From positions 310,001 through 374,000 of the forward strand of contig NZ_BJTV01000005.1 of NCBI RefSeq assembly GCF_007176755.1: 64,000 bases of DNA, given 5' to 3'. The DNA is from Streptomyces sp. 1-11 (GTDB taxonomy: Bacteria > Actinomycetota > Actinomycetes > Streptomycetales > Streptomycetaceae). Positions 25,180-34,484 of the stretch are shown here, in pieces (the stretch's first letter is position 1; each line of letters begins with the position of its first letter). Under the pieces are notes generated by a model. The model was not told the origin of the DNA, searched no databases, and saw only the letters and a list, made by a program, of their open reading frames with translations. The position numbers and the translations under genes are program-made.

Positions 25180-27384
25180 GTGGCCACGTTCCTCTACAAA
25201 CTCGGCCGGCTCGCCTTCCGGCGACGGCACTTCGTTGCCCTCGTATGGGTCGCGCTGCTCACCCTCGCCGGGGTGGGCGCGGCCTCCGCGCCGCCCGCCG
25301 GCAGCACCTCGTTCTCCATCCCCGGCACGGAGGCCCAGAAGGCCTTCGACCTGCTGGAACAGCGCTACCCCGGGATGAGCGCCGACGGCGCCACCGCCCG
25401 GGTCGTCTTCAAGGCGCCGGACGGCGAGAAGATGACGGACAAGGCGAACAAGGCGGCCGTGAACCAGGCGGTGAAGGAGCTGAACAGCGGCTCCGAGGTC
25501 GCCTCCGTCGCCGACCCCTACGCCGGGCACGCCGTCAGCAAGGACGGCACCATCGCCTACGCCTCGGTGAAGTACAAGGTCTCCGGCATGGAGCTGGAGG
25601 ACTCCGCCAAGGACGCCCTGAAGGCCGCCGCGCAGAACGCGCGGGAGACCGGTCTGACCGTCGAGATCGGCGGTGACGCGCTGACCGCGACCCCCGAGAC
25701 CGGCTCCAGCGAGGTCATCGGCATCGCGATCGCCGCGGTCGTCCTCGTCATCACCTTCGGCTCGCTGCTCGCGGCCGGGTTCCCGCTGCTGACCGCGATC
25801 ATCGGCGTCGGCATCGGCGTGTCCACCATCAGCGCGCTGGCCGGCGCGCTCGACCTGGGCTCGACCACCTCCATCCTGGCCTCGATGATCGGCCTCGCCG
25901 TCGGCATCGACTACGCCCTGTTCATCGTCTCCCGCTACCGCGCCGAACTCACCGAGGGCCGCGAGCGCGAGGACGCGGCCGGCCGGGCCGTCGGCACGGC
26001 GGGCTCGGCGGTGGTCTTCGCCGGCCTGACCGTCGTCATCGCGCTCGTCGGCCTCTCCGTGGTCAACATCCCGATGCTGACCAAGATGGGCGTCGCCGCC
26101 GCAGGCACGGTCGCCATCGCGGTGCTGATCGCGCTCACCCTGATCCCGGCGCTGCTCGGCTACGCGGGCCGCAGGATCAAGCCGGCCGGCGAGAAGAGCA
26201 GGCTGCTCGGCGGAGGCCGGACGCCGAAGAAGCCGGGCCGCCCGAACATGGGCACGCGCTGGGCGAGCTTCGTCGTGCGCCGCCCGGTCGCCGTGCTGCT
26301 GCTCGGCGTGATCGGCCTCGGCGCGGCGGCCATTCCGGCCGCCTCCCTGGAGCTGGGCCTGCCCGACGACGGCTCCCAGCCGGTCTCCACCACCCAGCGC
26401 CGCGCCTACGACCTCCTCTCCGAGGGCTTCGGCCCCGGCTTCAACGGCCCACTGATGGTCGTGGTCGACGCCAAGGGCAGCGACCACCCCAAGGCGGCCT
26501 TCACCGAGGTCGGCGACGAGATCAAGGGTCTGAAGGACGTCGTCACGGTCACCCCGGCCACGCCCAACAAGGCGGGAGACACCGCGACGATCACCGTCGT
26601 CCCCGACTCCAAGCCGTCGTCGGTCACCACCGAGGACCTGGTGCACGCCATCCGCGGCAAGGGCGCGGACATCACCTCCGCCACCGACGCCAAGGTGCTG
26701 GTCACCGGCTCCACGGCGATGAACATCGACGTCTCGCAGAAGCTGAACGACGCCCTGCTGCCGTACCTCGCCCTCGTGGTCGGCCTCGCGTTCCTGTTGC
26801 TGATCGTGGTGTTCCGCTCGATCCTGGTCCCGCTGAAGGCGGCCCTCGGCTTCCTGCTCAGCGTGACGGCAGCCCTCGGCTCCGTGGTCGCGGTCTTCCA
26901 GTGGGGCTGGCTGTCGGGCCTGATGAACGTGGAGGAGACCGGCCCGGTCATGTCGATGATGCCGATCTTCATGGTCGGCGTGGTCTTCGGACTCGCGATG
27001 GACTACGAGGTGTTCCTCGTCACCCGGATGCGCGAGGCGTACGTCCACGGGGAGAAGCCTCAGCAGGCCGTCGTCACCGGCTTCAAGCACGGGGCGCGCG
27101 TGGTCACGGCCGCCGCCGTCATCATGATCGCCGTCTTCTCCGGCTTCATCGGCTCCAGCGAGTCGATGGTGAAGATGATCGGCTTCGGCCTCGCCGTCGC
27201 CGTCCTCTTCGACGCGTTCGTCGTCCGCATGGCCATCGTCCCGGCGGTGCTCGCGCTGCTCGGCAAGCGGGCCTGGTGGCTGCCGAAGTGGCTGGACCGG
27301 GCGCTGCCCAACGTGGACGTCGAGGGCGACGGACTGCGCACCGACGCGGACCGCGACGCGGGCAGGGAACTGGTACGCGCCTGA
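25180..27384 (+). CDS. MMPL family RND-type transporter
   Basis: A 734-residue membrane protein with 11-12 helices in two similar halves, each with a large extracytoplasmic loop after the first helix. IGLAVGIDYALFIVSRYRAE and VVFGLAMDYEVFLVTRMREA are the paired motifs of helices 4 and 10; the two Asp residues (GIDYAL, AMDYEV) match the proton-relay position of MmpL proteins. Substrates of the family are lipids, siderophores or drugs. GTG 25180 follows GGGAG and gives the usual basic leader (LYKLGRLAFRRRHFVA). Regulation by the adjacent TetR is inferred. Confidence 0.92.
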   Translation: MATFLYKLGRLAFRRRHFVALVWVALLTLAGVGAASAPPAGSTSFSIPGTEAQKAFDLLEQRYPGMSADGATARVVFKAPDGEKMTDKANKAAVNQAVKELNSGSEVASVADPYAGHAVSKDGTIAYASVKYKVSGMELEDSAKDALKAAAQNARETGLTVEIGGDALTATPETGSSEVIGIAIAAVVLVITFGSLLAAGFPLLTAIIGVGIGVSTISALAGALDLGSTTSILASMIGLAVGIDYALFIVSRYRAELTEGREREDAAGRAVGTAGSAVVFAGLTVVIALVGLSVVNIPMLTKMGVAAAGTVAIAVLIALTLIPALLGYAGRRIKPAGEKSRLLGGGRTPKKPGRPNMGTRWASFVVRRPVAVLLLGVIGLGAAAIPAASLELGLPDDGSQPVSTTQRRAYDLLSEGFGPGFNGPLMVVVDAKGSDHPKAAFTEVGDEIKGLKDVVTVTPATPNKAGDTATITVVPDSKPSSVTTEDLVHAIRGKGADITSATDAKVLVTGSTAMNIDVSQKLNDALLPYLALVVGLAFLLLIVVFRSILVPLKAALGFLLSVTAALGSVVAVFQWGWLSGLMNVEETGPVMSMMPIFMVGVVFGLAMDYEVFLVTRMREAYVHGEKPQQAVVTGFKHGARVVTAAAVIMIAVFSGFIGSSESMVKMIGFGLAVAVLFDAFVVRMAIVPAVLALLGKRAWWLPKWLDRALPNVDVEGDGLRTDADRDAGRELVRA

Positions 27385-27406
27385 CGTACCGCTTCCCGTG
27401 AAGACC

Positions 27407-27449
27407 GGCCGGTGAGGGTTCCGTGGGGACGGGGCTGCCCTCACCGGCC
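27407..27449 (+). terminator. Hairpin terminator after the MMPL gene
   Basis: Perfect 12-bp arms GGCCGGTGAGGG (27407-27418) and CCCTCACCGGCC (27438-27449) with a 19-nt loop, starting 22 nt after the MMPL stop. Confidence 0.8.
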
Positions 27450-27534
27450 TCCTCCGTTCAGCGCGGGGGCGGGCGCGCCGGCCGGGTGACAACCCGTTCG
27501 CGCGCGCCGTGCGGGCGCCGCTAGCGTGCGGGTC

Positions 27535-28047
27535 ATGACGACAGCAGCCACTGACGCCGAAGAATCCGGAGCCCACCCCCGTTTCGCCGAGGCCCTGCGC
27601 GCCCTCGGCCTCGAGGAGGTGCTCGCCGGCGCCCGCCGCTTCCCCGAGGGCACCCGGACCGCCGCCGAGGCCGCCGCGGCGGTCGGCTGCGCACTGAGCC
27701 AGATCTGCAAGTCACTGGTCTTCGCGGTTGACGGGGCGCCCGTTCTGGTCCTGATGGACGGGTCCTCGCGGGTGGACGTGGAACGGGTGCGCGAGGAGCT
27801 GGGAGCCGGGAAGGTCACCCGGGCCGACGCCGGCCTGGTCCGCGAGACCACCGGGTACGCCATCGGCGGTGTGCCGCCCTTCGGGCACCGCACCCGCACC
27901 CGGGTCCTCGCCGACCGCTCGCTGCTCGCGCACGAGGTGGTGTGGGCGGCGGCCGGGACCCCGCACACGGTCTTCCCGATCGAGCCGCGGGCGCTCGTCG
28001 CCCACGCCGGCGCCGACCTGGTGGACGTGCGCGAGCGGACCGGGTGA
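27535..28047 (+). CDS. YbaK/EbsC-type aminoacyl-tRNA deacylase
   Basis: A 170-residue protein of the YbaK/ProX editing family, which removes misacylated amino acids from tRNA. The conserved segments are CALSQICKSLVFAVDGAPVL (containing the key Lys), GKVTRADAGLVRETTGYAIG and GGVPPFGHRT. Length suits a free-standing domain. ATG 27535 is preceded at 7 nt by TAGCGT and lacks a Shine-Dalgarno, so it is probably leaderless. The amino acid edited is not readable. It stands alone after the MMPL terminator. Confidence 0.88.
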   Translation: MTTAATDAEESGAHPRFAEALRALGLEEVLAGARRFPEGTRTAAEAAAAVGCALSQICKSLVFAVDGAPVLVLMDGSSRVDVERVREELGAGKVTRADAGLVRETTGYAIGGVPPFGHRTRTRVLADRSLLAHEVVWAAAGTPHTVFPIEPRALVAHAGADLVDVRERTG

Positions 28048-28219
28048 CGCCGCCGGCCTCCACCGGGTCCCCGCTGCCCGCGTGCCGTGGCATCGAACCG
28101 ATGCCGCAGGCCGGACGGGGTGGAAAGGAACGGCCCGGAGTGGAGATCCGTACGAAGACGACCCGGGACCGCGAGGATGGGAACCCCGGGGACACGAACC
28201 GTACGACAGGGAGCCGTCC

Positions 28220-29110
28220 ATGACCGACAAGCCGACCGTCGCCGTGCTGGGCACCGGCATCATGGGTGCCGCGATGGCCCGCAACATCGCCCGCGCCGGA
28301 CTCGGCGTCCGGGCCTGGAACCGCACCAGGGAGAAGGCCGAGCCGCTGGCCTCGGACGGGATCCGGGTCACCGGCACGCCCGCCGAGGCGGTCGAGGACG
28401 CGGACGTCGTGCTGACCATGCTCTACGACGGCGGCACCGCCCTGGACGTCATGCGCGAGGCGGCGCCGGCGCTGCGCTCCGGGGCCTGCTGGGCGCAGTG
28501 CACCACCGCAGGCACCGAACTCGTCGCCGACCTGGCCCGGTTCGCCGGTGAGCACGGGCTGGTGTTCTACGACGCCCCCGTGCTCGGCACCCGCCAGCCC
28601 GCCGAGGCCGGTCAGCTCACCGTGCTGGCCGCCGGACCGCGGGAGGGCCGCGACACGCTCGCGCCCGTCTTCGACGCGGTCGGCGTCCGTACCGTGTGGA
28701 CCGGCGACGACGGGGCCGCGGGCAGCGCCAGCCGGCTGAAGCTGGTCGCCAACAGCTGGGTCCTGGCGGTCACCGCGGCGGCCGGCGAGGCGCTGGCCCT
28801 GGCCAAGGCGCTGGACGTGGACCCGCACGACTTCTTCGGCCTCATCGAGGGCGGACCGCTCGACATGGGGTACCTGCGCGCCAAGTCCGCCCTGGTGCTG
28901 GAGGACAGGCTGACGCCCGCCTCCTTCGCCGTGGGCACCGCGGAGAAGGACGCCCGGCTCATCGTCCAGGCGGGCGAACAGAGCGGCGTGCGGCTCGACG
29001 TCGCCGCGGCCACCGCCGAGCGGTTCGCCCGGGCCGCCGCCCAGGGCCACGCCGACGAGGACATGGCCGCCGCCTACTTCGCCAGCTTCGACGACAAGCC
29101 CACGGGCTGA
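28220..29110 (+). CDS. NAD(P)-dependent beta-hydroxyacid dehydrogenase family oxidoreductase
   Basis: A 296-residue enzyme of the 3-hydroxyisobutyrate dehydrogenase/GLYR type. The Rossmann motif VAVLGTGIMGAAMARNIARA is at the start, YDAPVLGTRQPAEAGQLT is the substrate-binding DxPVSG-like region, and SRLKLVANSWVLA contains the catalytic Lys (K-x-x-N). The C-terminal half is the helical dimer domain. ATG 28220 follows AGGGAG at good distance. It lies 172 bp after the YbaK gene, in a spacer with no other gene. The substrate is unknown; glyoxylate or succinic semialdehyde reduction would fit the family. Confidence 0.9.
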   Translation: MTDKPTVAVLGTGIMGAAMARNIARAGLGVRAWNRTREKAEPLASDGIRVTGTPAEAVEDADVVLTMLYDGGTALDVMREAAPALRSGACWAQCTTAGTELVADLARFAGEHGLVFYDAPVLGTRQPAEAGQLTVLAAGPREGRDTLAPVFDAVGVRTVWTGDDGAAGSASRLKLVANSWVLAVTAAAGEALALAKALDVDPHDFFGLIEGGPLDMGYLRAKSALVLEDRLTPASFAVGTAEKDARLIVQAGEQSGVRLDVAAATAERFARAAAQGHADEDMAAAYFASFDDKPTG

Positions 29111-29125
29111 GCACCGCACACCCGC

Positions 29126-29279
29126 GGCCGAGACCGGCGGGCACCGGCCGGGGCGAACCCCGCCGACACCGGCCGAGACTCACGAAGACCGGCCGAGACC
29201 GCCGAAGACCGGCCGGGACGAACACCGGGCCGGGACGAACACAGGCCGGGACGAACACCGGCCGAGACCGACGAACACC
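29126..29279 (+). repeat. Degenerate tandem GGCCGGGACGAACACC-like repeats before the PPOX gene
   Basis: About eight imperfect copies of a unit beginning GGCCGRGAC, followed by GAACACC or CGAAGACC, repeat at 17-20 bp steps between the dehydrogenase stop and the GGAG of the next gene. No gene, clear promoter or hairpin is visible here otherwise. Confidence 0.7.
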
Positions 29280-29291
29280 GAGGAGAGCACC

Positions 29292-29717
29292 GTGTCGAAA
29301 CCCCCGCTGCCGCCCGAGGCCCAGGAACTGCTGCGCCGCCCCAACCCCTGTGTCATGGCCACCGTGCGCTCCGACGGGGCGCCCGTCACCACGGCCACCT
29401 GGTACCTGTGGCAGGACGACGGCCGGGTGCTGGTCAACCTGGACGAGGGCCGCGTCCGGCTGCGCCACCTGCGCCGCGATCCGCACATCAGCCTCACCGT
29501 CCTCGCCGGCGACGACTGGTACAGCCACGTCACGCTGATCGGGCGGGTCGCGGAACTGCGGGACGACGAGGGCCTGACCGACATCGACCGGCTGTCGGAG
29601 CACTACACCGGCAAGCCCTACCCGGAGCGGTCCCGGCCCCGGGTCAGCGCGTACGTCGAGGTCGAGCGCTGGCACGGCTGGGGCGAGTTCAAGGACAGCG
29701 ACCAGGCCTCCACGTGA
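29292..29717 (+). CDS. PPOX-class (probably F420-dependent) oxidoreductase
   Basis: A 141-residue split-barrel flavin/deazaflavin protein. The start PLPPEAQELLRRPNPCVMATVRSDG, TATWYLWQDDGRVLVNL and the run RLRHLRRDPHISLTVLAGDD are the standard order of actinobacterial PPOX F420-dependent reductases related to pyridoxamine phosphate oxidase. GTG 29292 has GGAG 6 nt upstream. Whether it uses F420, FMN or heme cannot be settled by eye. It is preceded by the repeat array and followed closely by the DUF1876 gene. Confidence 0.85.
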   Translation: MSKPPLPPEAQELLRRPNPCVMATVRSDGAPVTTATWYLWQDDGRVLVNLDEGRVRLRHLRRDPHISLTVLAGDDWYSHVTLIGRVAELRDDEGLTDIDRLSEHYTGKPYPERSRPRVSAYVEVERWHGWGEFKDSDQAST

Positions 29718-29780
29718 CGTTCCGCCCGTGCGGGAGCACCCTGGAACCAGCGGGAATCACTGGTTCCGGAGGTGGCCGAC

Positions 29781-30056
29781 ATGATGAACACCACGGTGGG
29801 ATGGCACATCGAGCTGGAGTTCCAGGAGGACGACACGCACACCCGGGCGGCCGCCCTGGTGCGCTTGCCCGACGGCAGCGAGGTCCGGGCGCACGGGCAC
29901 GCCAGCCGGCACAACGTCGACTCGAACCAGCCCCGGGTGGGCGAGGAGATCGCGGGGGCCCGTGCTCTCAACGAACTGGCGATGCAGTTGCTGACCAAGG
30001 CGCACGGCGAGATCGACGCGGAGTCCGGGCGGACCTCGCACCCGATCCACGTGTGA
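29781..30056 (+). CDS. DUF1876 domain-containing protein
   Basis: A 91-residue protein starting MMNTTVGWHIELEFQEDDTH. The conserved parts ADGSE-like LPDGSEVRAHGHASRHN, VGEEIAGARALNELAMQLL and the C-terminal HPIHV define DUF1876, a small alpha/beta domain widespread in actinobacteria with no established function. ATG 29781 is chosen because GGAGG lies 8 nt upstream; a GTG at 29772 overlaps that ribosome site. The stop is only 13 bp from the stop of the convergent serine hydrolase gene, leaving no room for a separate terminator. Confidence 0.88.
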   Translation: MMNTTVGWHIELEFQEDDTHTRAAALVRLPDGSEVRAHGHASRHNVDSNQPRVGEEIAGARALNELAMQLLTKAHGEIDAESGRTSHPIHV

Positions 30057-30069
30057 GGCGGACGGCTCC

Positions 30070-31239
30070 TCAGCCGAGCGTCGACAGCCCCGCGCGCACC
30101 GCCCGGACCAGCGCCTGCGCCCTCGGGTCCGCCGTCACGCTCTTGCGGAAGCCGTTGGTCACGTAGCCGAAGGCGACACCGGACTCCGGGTCGGCGAAGG
30201 CGAGGGAGCCGCCGCGGCCCGGGTGGCCGAAGGAGCCGAGCGACAGCATCGGCGAGGCGCTGCCGTGCAGCATGGGGCCGAGGCCGAACCGGGTGCCCAC
30301 CACGAGCACCCGGTCCGGTCCGGCCGACTGCTCGGCGCGGGCCAGTTCGACCGTCGCCGGCGTGAACAGCCGGGTGCCGCCGTCCACCTCGCCGATGAGC
30401 GCGGCGTAGAAGCGGGCCAGGCCGTCGGCGGTGGCGATGCCGTTGGAGGCGGGCAGGGCGGCCGCGCGGTAGGCGGGATCGTTCTCGTCCGGCAGCGGGG
30501 TGATCGCCCCGAAGGCGCGGCGGGTGAGGGAGTCCGGGTCGGCGTACGCCTCGGACACGGCCCGCTTGGGGCGGGTGCGCAGCGTGCCGGACGCCTGGGG
30601 CGCCTCCACGGGACCGACCCTGCCGACGCGCGCCTGCTCCGCCTCGGGCAGTCCGAGCCACAGCTCGGCGCCGGCGGGCCGGGCGATCTCCTCGGCGATG
30701 TAGGCGCCCACCGGGCGCCCGGTGATCCGCCGGATCAGCTCGCCGGTGAGCCAGCTGTAGGTCTGCGCGTGGTAGCCGTGGTCCGTGCCCGGCTCCCACA
30801 CCGGCGCCTGGGCGGCGACGGCCGCCGCGCCGAGATCGGGGTCGGCCGCCTCCTCGGGGGTCAGCGGACGGTCCAGCACCGGCACCCCGGCCCGGTGCGC
30901 GAGCAGGTGCCTGACGAGGGTGCGCTCCTTGCCGGCCGCCTTGTACTGCGGCCAGTACTCGCCGACCGGGGCGTCCAGGTCCAGCTCGCCGCGCTGGTGC
31001 AGCAGCAGGAGCGCGGCGGCCGCGACGCCCTTGGTCGCCGAGCGCACGACCTGCGCGGTGCCGGGCGTCCAGGGTGCGGCGCCGTCCACGTCCCGGGTGC
31101 CGCCCCAGAGGTCGACGACCTTACGGCCGTCCCGGTACACGGCGACGGCCGCGCCCCGCTCCCCGAGCAGCTCGAAGTTGGCGGCGAACGCCTGCCTCAC
31201 CGGCTCGAAGCCCTCGGCCACTGTGCCGTGCACGTCCAC
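30070..31239 (-). CDS. Beta-lactamase-family serine hydrolase (EstB-like esterase)
   Basis: A 389-residue protein of the class C beta-lactamase/carboxylesterase fold. The nucleophile motif SxxK appears as RSATKGVAAAA (residues ~67-77), the Tyr motif as HAQTYSWLTGEL, and GHPGRGGSLAFADPESGVAF is the third (KTG-like, here HPG) motif common to EstB-type esterases rather than true beta-lactamases. There is no signal peptide, so it is cytosolic. GTG 31239 follows AAGGGACGG. It lies downstream of the metal transporter operon on the same strand, 120 bp away, probably a separate unit. Confidence 0.88.
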   Translation of the reverse strand: MDVHGTVAEGFEPVRQAFAANFELLGERGAAVAVYRDGRKVVDLWGGTRDVDGAAPWTPGTAQVVRSATKGVAAAALLLLHQRGELDLDAPVGEYWPQYKAAGKERTLVRHLLAHRAGVPVLDRPLTPEEAADPDLGAAAVAAQAPVWEPGTDHGYHAQTYSWLTGELIRRITGRPVGAYIAEEIARPAGAELWLGLPEAEQARVGRVGPVEAPQASGTLRTRPKRAVSEAYADPDSLTRRAFGAITPLPDENDPAYRAAALPASNGIATADGLARFYAALIGEVDGGTRLFTPATVELARAEQSAGPDRVLVVGTRFGLGPMLHGSASPMLSLGSFGHPGRGGSLAFADPESGVAFGYVTNGFRKSVTADPRAQALVRAVRAGLSTLG

Positions 31240-31359
31240 GTCCGCCGTCCCTTCCGATGCGCCTGCGACAGAGGGTGCAACGGGGTCCGCGGGCCTGCGA
31301 TTCCTCGGCGGTACCGGCCCTGCGGAATCGTTACACCGACGTTGCCGCGGCCGGGGGGG

Positions 31360-32111
<752 letters not shown>

Positions 32112-32115
<4 letters not shown>

Positions 32116-32873
32116 AGGACCCATCCCAGCAGACAGACGACGAGGGCGGCGCAGGGGAGGGCGAGGGCGTGACGCCACTCGGCCCGGGAGGCGGTCACCT
32201 CGTCGATGACCGGCATCGAGCCGGCGTAGCCCCGGCTGACCATGGCCAGGTGCACCCGCTCCCCGCGCTCGTAGGAGCGGATGAACAGCGCGCCCGCCGA
32301 CTTGGCGAGCACCCCCCAGTGCCGCACGCCCCGCGCCTCGAAGCCGCGCGACTCGCGGGCGATCCGCATCCGGCGCATCTCGTCGGTGATGACGTCGCCG
32401 TAGCGGATCATGAACGAGGCGATCTGCACGAGCAGCGGCGGCAGCTTCAGCCTCTGTAGCCCGAGCAGCAGTTCGCGCAGCTCGGTGGTGGCGGCCAGGA
32501 GCACCGAGGCGGCGACGCCGAGGGTGCCCTTGGCGAGCACGTTCCAGGCGCCCCACAGCCCGTTGACGCTCAGCGACAGGCCGAGGACGTGCACCCGCTC
32601 GCCCTCGGCCACGAACGGCATGAGCACCGCGAAGGCCACGAACGGCACCTCGATCAGCAGCCGCTTCAGCAGGAACCCGGCGGGCACGCGGGCCAGGCGC
32701 GCCACCAGGGCGAGCAGCACTGCGTAGGCCGCGAACGCCCACATCGCCTCCCGCGGGGTCGACACCACGACGACCACGAACGCGAAGGCGGCCGCCAGCT
32801 TGGCGTGCGGCGGCAGGGCGTGCACCGGCGAGTGCCCGTGCCGGTAGAGCCGGTGCGCGTGTCCCGCTCCCAC
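32112..32873 (-). CDS. cbiQ: ECF metal transporter T component (CbiQ/NikQ)
   Basis: A 253-residue membrane protein with five to six helices. It opens with HRLYRHGHSPVHALPPHAKL, and carries the two coupling motifs MRRMRIARESRGFEARG and LAMVSRGYAGSMP (A-R-G type), which contact the ATPase. GTG 32873 begins one base after the cbiM stop, so it is translationally linked; its own stop overlaps the cbiO ATG. It forms the transmembrane scaffold of the group I ECF metal importer. Confidence 0.93.
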
Positions 32874-32874
32874 G

Positions 32875-33927
32875 TCAGGCGCCCGTGTGCGCGGTCGAGG
32901 CGGGGGAGACGTCCGAGCCGCGGCGCCTGCGCACCGCCCAGAACACGGTGCTGCCCGCGACGACGGTGACGCCGACGCCGATCACGCCCGCGAGGCCGCC
33001 GGACAGCCGCGCGTCGGAGACGTCCTTGACGCCGTAGTCGGCGAGCGGGGAGTCGGACGAGGCGTGCTTCTCGGTCTTCTTGTCGATGCCCTGGTCGTGC
33101 GCGACCTTCTCCAGGCCGTCGGGGTTCGCGGAGGCGTAGAAGCTCACGAACCCGGCGAGGACCAGCGAGGTGACCAGGCCGGTCAGCCACAGGGTGCGCC
33201 GGGAGGCGCGCGCCGCCACGGGGGCGGCGGGAGCGGGCGCGTCCACCAGTTCGCCGTTCACCCGCAGGCGCAGGCGCTGCCGCAGGCCGCGCGCGCCGTG
33301 CACCAGGTCCGGGCGCACGGCGATCACGGCGCCCACGGTGAGCGCGGTGATCACCGCCTCGCCGAGGCCGATCAGCACGTGGACGCCGATCATCGCGGTC
33401 GCCACCTTGCCGATGGAGACGTCGGTGGTGCCGCCGACCGCGTACATGAGCGTGAAGGCGACGGCGGCGGCCGGCACCGAGACCAGCGCGGCGACGAAGG
33501 AGGCGACGGTGACCGAGCGGCGCTTGCGGGGCAGCACGGCGAGCAGCCCGCGGAAGACGGCGTAGGCGACGACGGTGGTGACGATCGCCATGTCGGTGAT
33601 GTTCACGCCGAGCGCGGTGAGCCCGCCGTCCGCGAACAGCACGCCCTGCATGAGCAGTACCACCGACACGCACAGCACCCCGGTGAAGGGGCCGACGAGT
33701 ATCGCGGCGAGCGCGCCGCCCAGCAGATGACCGCTTGTTCCGGCCGCCACGGGGAAGTTGAGCATCTGTACGGCGAAGATGAACGCGGCCACCAGACCGG
33801 CCAGCGGGGCCGTGCGCTCGTCGAGTTCGCGGCGGGCGCCCCGCAGGCTCACGGCGATGGCGCCGGCGGCGACCACTCCGGTGACGGCGGAGACAGGGGC
33901 GTTGATGAATCCGTCAGGTACGTGCAC
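32875..33927 (-). CDS. cbiM: ECF metal transporter S component, CbiM-CbiN fusion
   Basis: A 350-residue protein. It starts MHVPDGFINAPVSAV, where the N-terminal Met-His-Val loop forms the metal site of CbiM/NikM. Seven or so helices follow to residue ~215. A linker leads to a second domain with two helices flanking SFYASANPDGLEKVAHDQG, the PDGLE domain that replaces CbiN. The fusion therefore supplies both substrate-binding parts. GTG 33927 sits 6 nt after TAAAAT, so the transcript is probably leaderless. No cobalamin riboswitch is visible upstream, while a Nur-type operator is, pointing to nickel import. Confidence 0.92.
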   Translation of the reverse strand: MHVPDGFINAPVSAVTGVVAAGAIAVSLRGARRELDERTAPLAGLVAAFIFAVQMLNFPVAAGTSGHLLGGALAAILVGPFTGVLCVSVVLLMQGVLFADGGLTALGVNITDMAIVTTVVAYAVFRGLLAVLPRKRRSVTVASFVAALVSVPAAAVAFTLMYAVGGTTDVSIGKVATAMIGVHVLIGLGEAVITALTVGAVIAVRPDLVHGARGLRQRLRLRVNGELVDAPAPAAPVAARASRRTLWLTGLVTSLVLAGFVSFYASANPDGLEKVAHDQGIDKKTEKHASSDSPLADYGVKDVSDARLSGGLAGVIGVGVTVVAGSTVFWAVRRRRGSDVSPASTAHTGA

Positions 33928-33947
33928 CGTACGATTTTAGGGCCTTG

Positions 33948-33964
33948 TTGCGAAGGGTTTGCAA
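33948..33964 (-). promoter_or_regulatory. Nur box (nickel-responsive Fur-family operator) before cbiMQO
   Basis: TTGCGA-AGGGT-TTGCAA matches the Streptomyces Nur consensus tTGCaa-N5-ttGCAA at 11 of 12 defined positions with the correct 5-bp spacer. It lies upstream of the TAAAAT -10 (33934-33939) and covers the -35 region, where nickel-loaded Nur would block transcription. Confidence 0.75.
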
Positions 33965-34075
33965 GAGAGACGTCGTTTCCGTCCCCGGGAGGTGCAAATC
34001 GGGAAATATGGGACATTGGATAGGAAGTGGAGGCGAATCTTCCGCTTCGGTGACTGAGCGTGAGAGGGCGGTCCG

Positions 34076-34414
34076 ATGTCTGTAGTCGAACAGTACGCAC
34101 GCGCCCATATCGTCACGGACGAGGAGGATCCGGGGGCCGTGCCCGTCCTGCTGCGCTACGACCCCGAGGACGACCCGCGGTCGGTGCACATCGACCTGCC
34201 CGGCTCGCACGAGTGGACCTGCTCCCGGGACCTGCTCGAACAGGGTCTGACCGCGCCCGCGGCCAGCGGAGACGTGCGGGTGTGGCCGTGCGGACGCGTC
34301 CAGGCGGTCGTCGAGTTCCACTCCGACCGCGGTGTCTCGGTGGTGCAGTTCGAGTCGAAGGCCCTGATCAGCTTTCTGCGCCGGACCTACCGGGCCGAGC
34401 CGGTGGTGAACTGA
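34076..34414 (+). CDS. ssgE: SsgA-like protein, probably SsgE
   Basis: A 112-residue SALP, a family restricted to sporulating actinomycetes that steers septum placement and spore maturation. The family pattern is read in VPVLLRYDPEDDPRSVHIDL, WTCSRDLLEQGL, GDVRVWPCGR and VVQFESKALISFLRRTY. It is shorter than SsgA/SsgB and has no extension. The neighbourhood (metal ECF transporter, then two PBPs, pmt, rpfB) matches the S. coelicolor ssgE locus, hence the name; by motif alone another SALP is possible. ATG 34076 follows AGAGG. It is convergent with the first PBP gene. Confidence 0.8.
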   Translation: MSVVEQYARAHIVTDEEDPGAVPVLLRYDPEDDPRSVHIDLPGSHEWTCSRDLLEQGLTAPAASGDVRVWPCGRVQAVVEFHSDRGVSVVQFESKALISFLRRTYRAEPVVN

Positions 34415-34426
34415 GCCGGACCGCCG

Positions 34427-34484
34427 GCGGCCCGGGCGCTCGGCTCCCCTGCGCCGGCGCGGCCCGGGCGCTCAGCTCCCCTGC
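34427..34484. repeat. 26-bp direct repeat between ssgE and PBP 3' ends
   Basis: The 26-mers at 34427-34452 and 34459-34484 differ at one base (G/A). The second copy contains the last codons and stop of the PBP gene; in the first copy the base change removes the TGA. It looks like a local duplication of the gene's 3' end. Confidence 0.8.

Noticed and set aside
30070..31239. Class C beta-lactamase
   Set aside because: No signal peptide and HPG instead of KTG; it fits EstB-type esterases better.
33928..34075. Cobalamin riboswitch before cbiM
   Set aside because: No B12-box-like sequence or long structured leader is visible, and the promoter seems to place the transcript start at the start codon.
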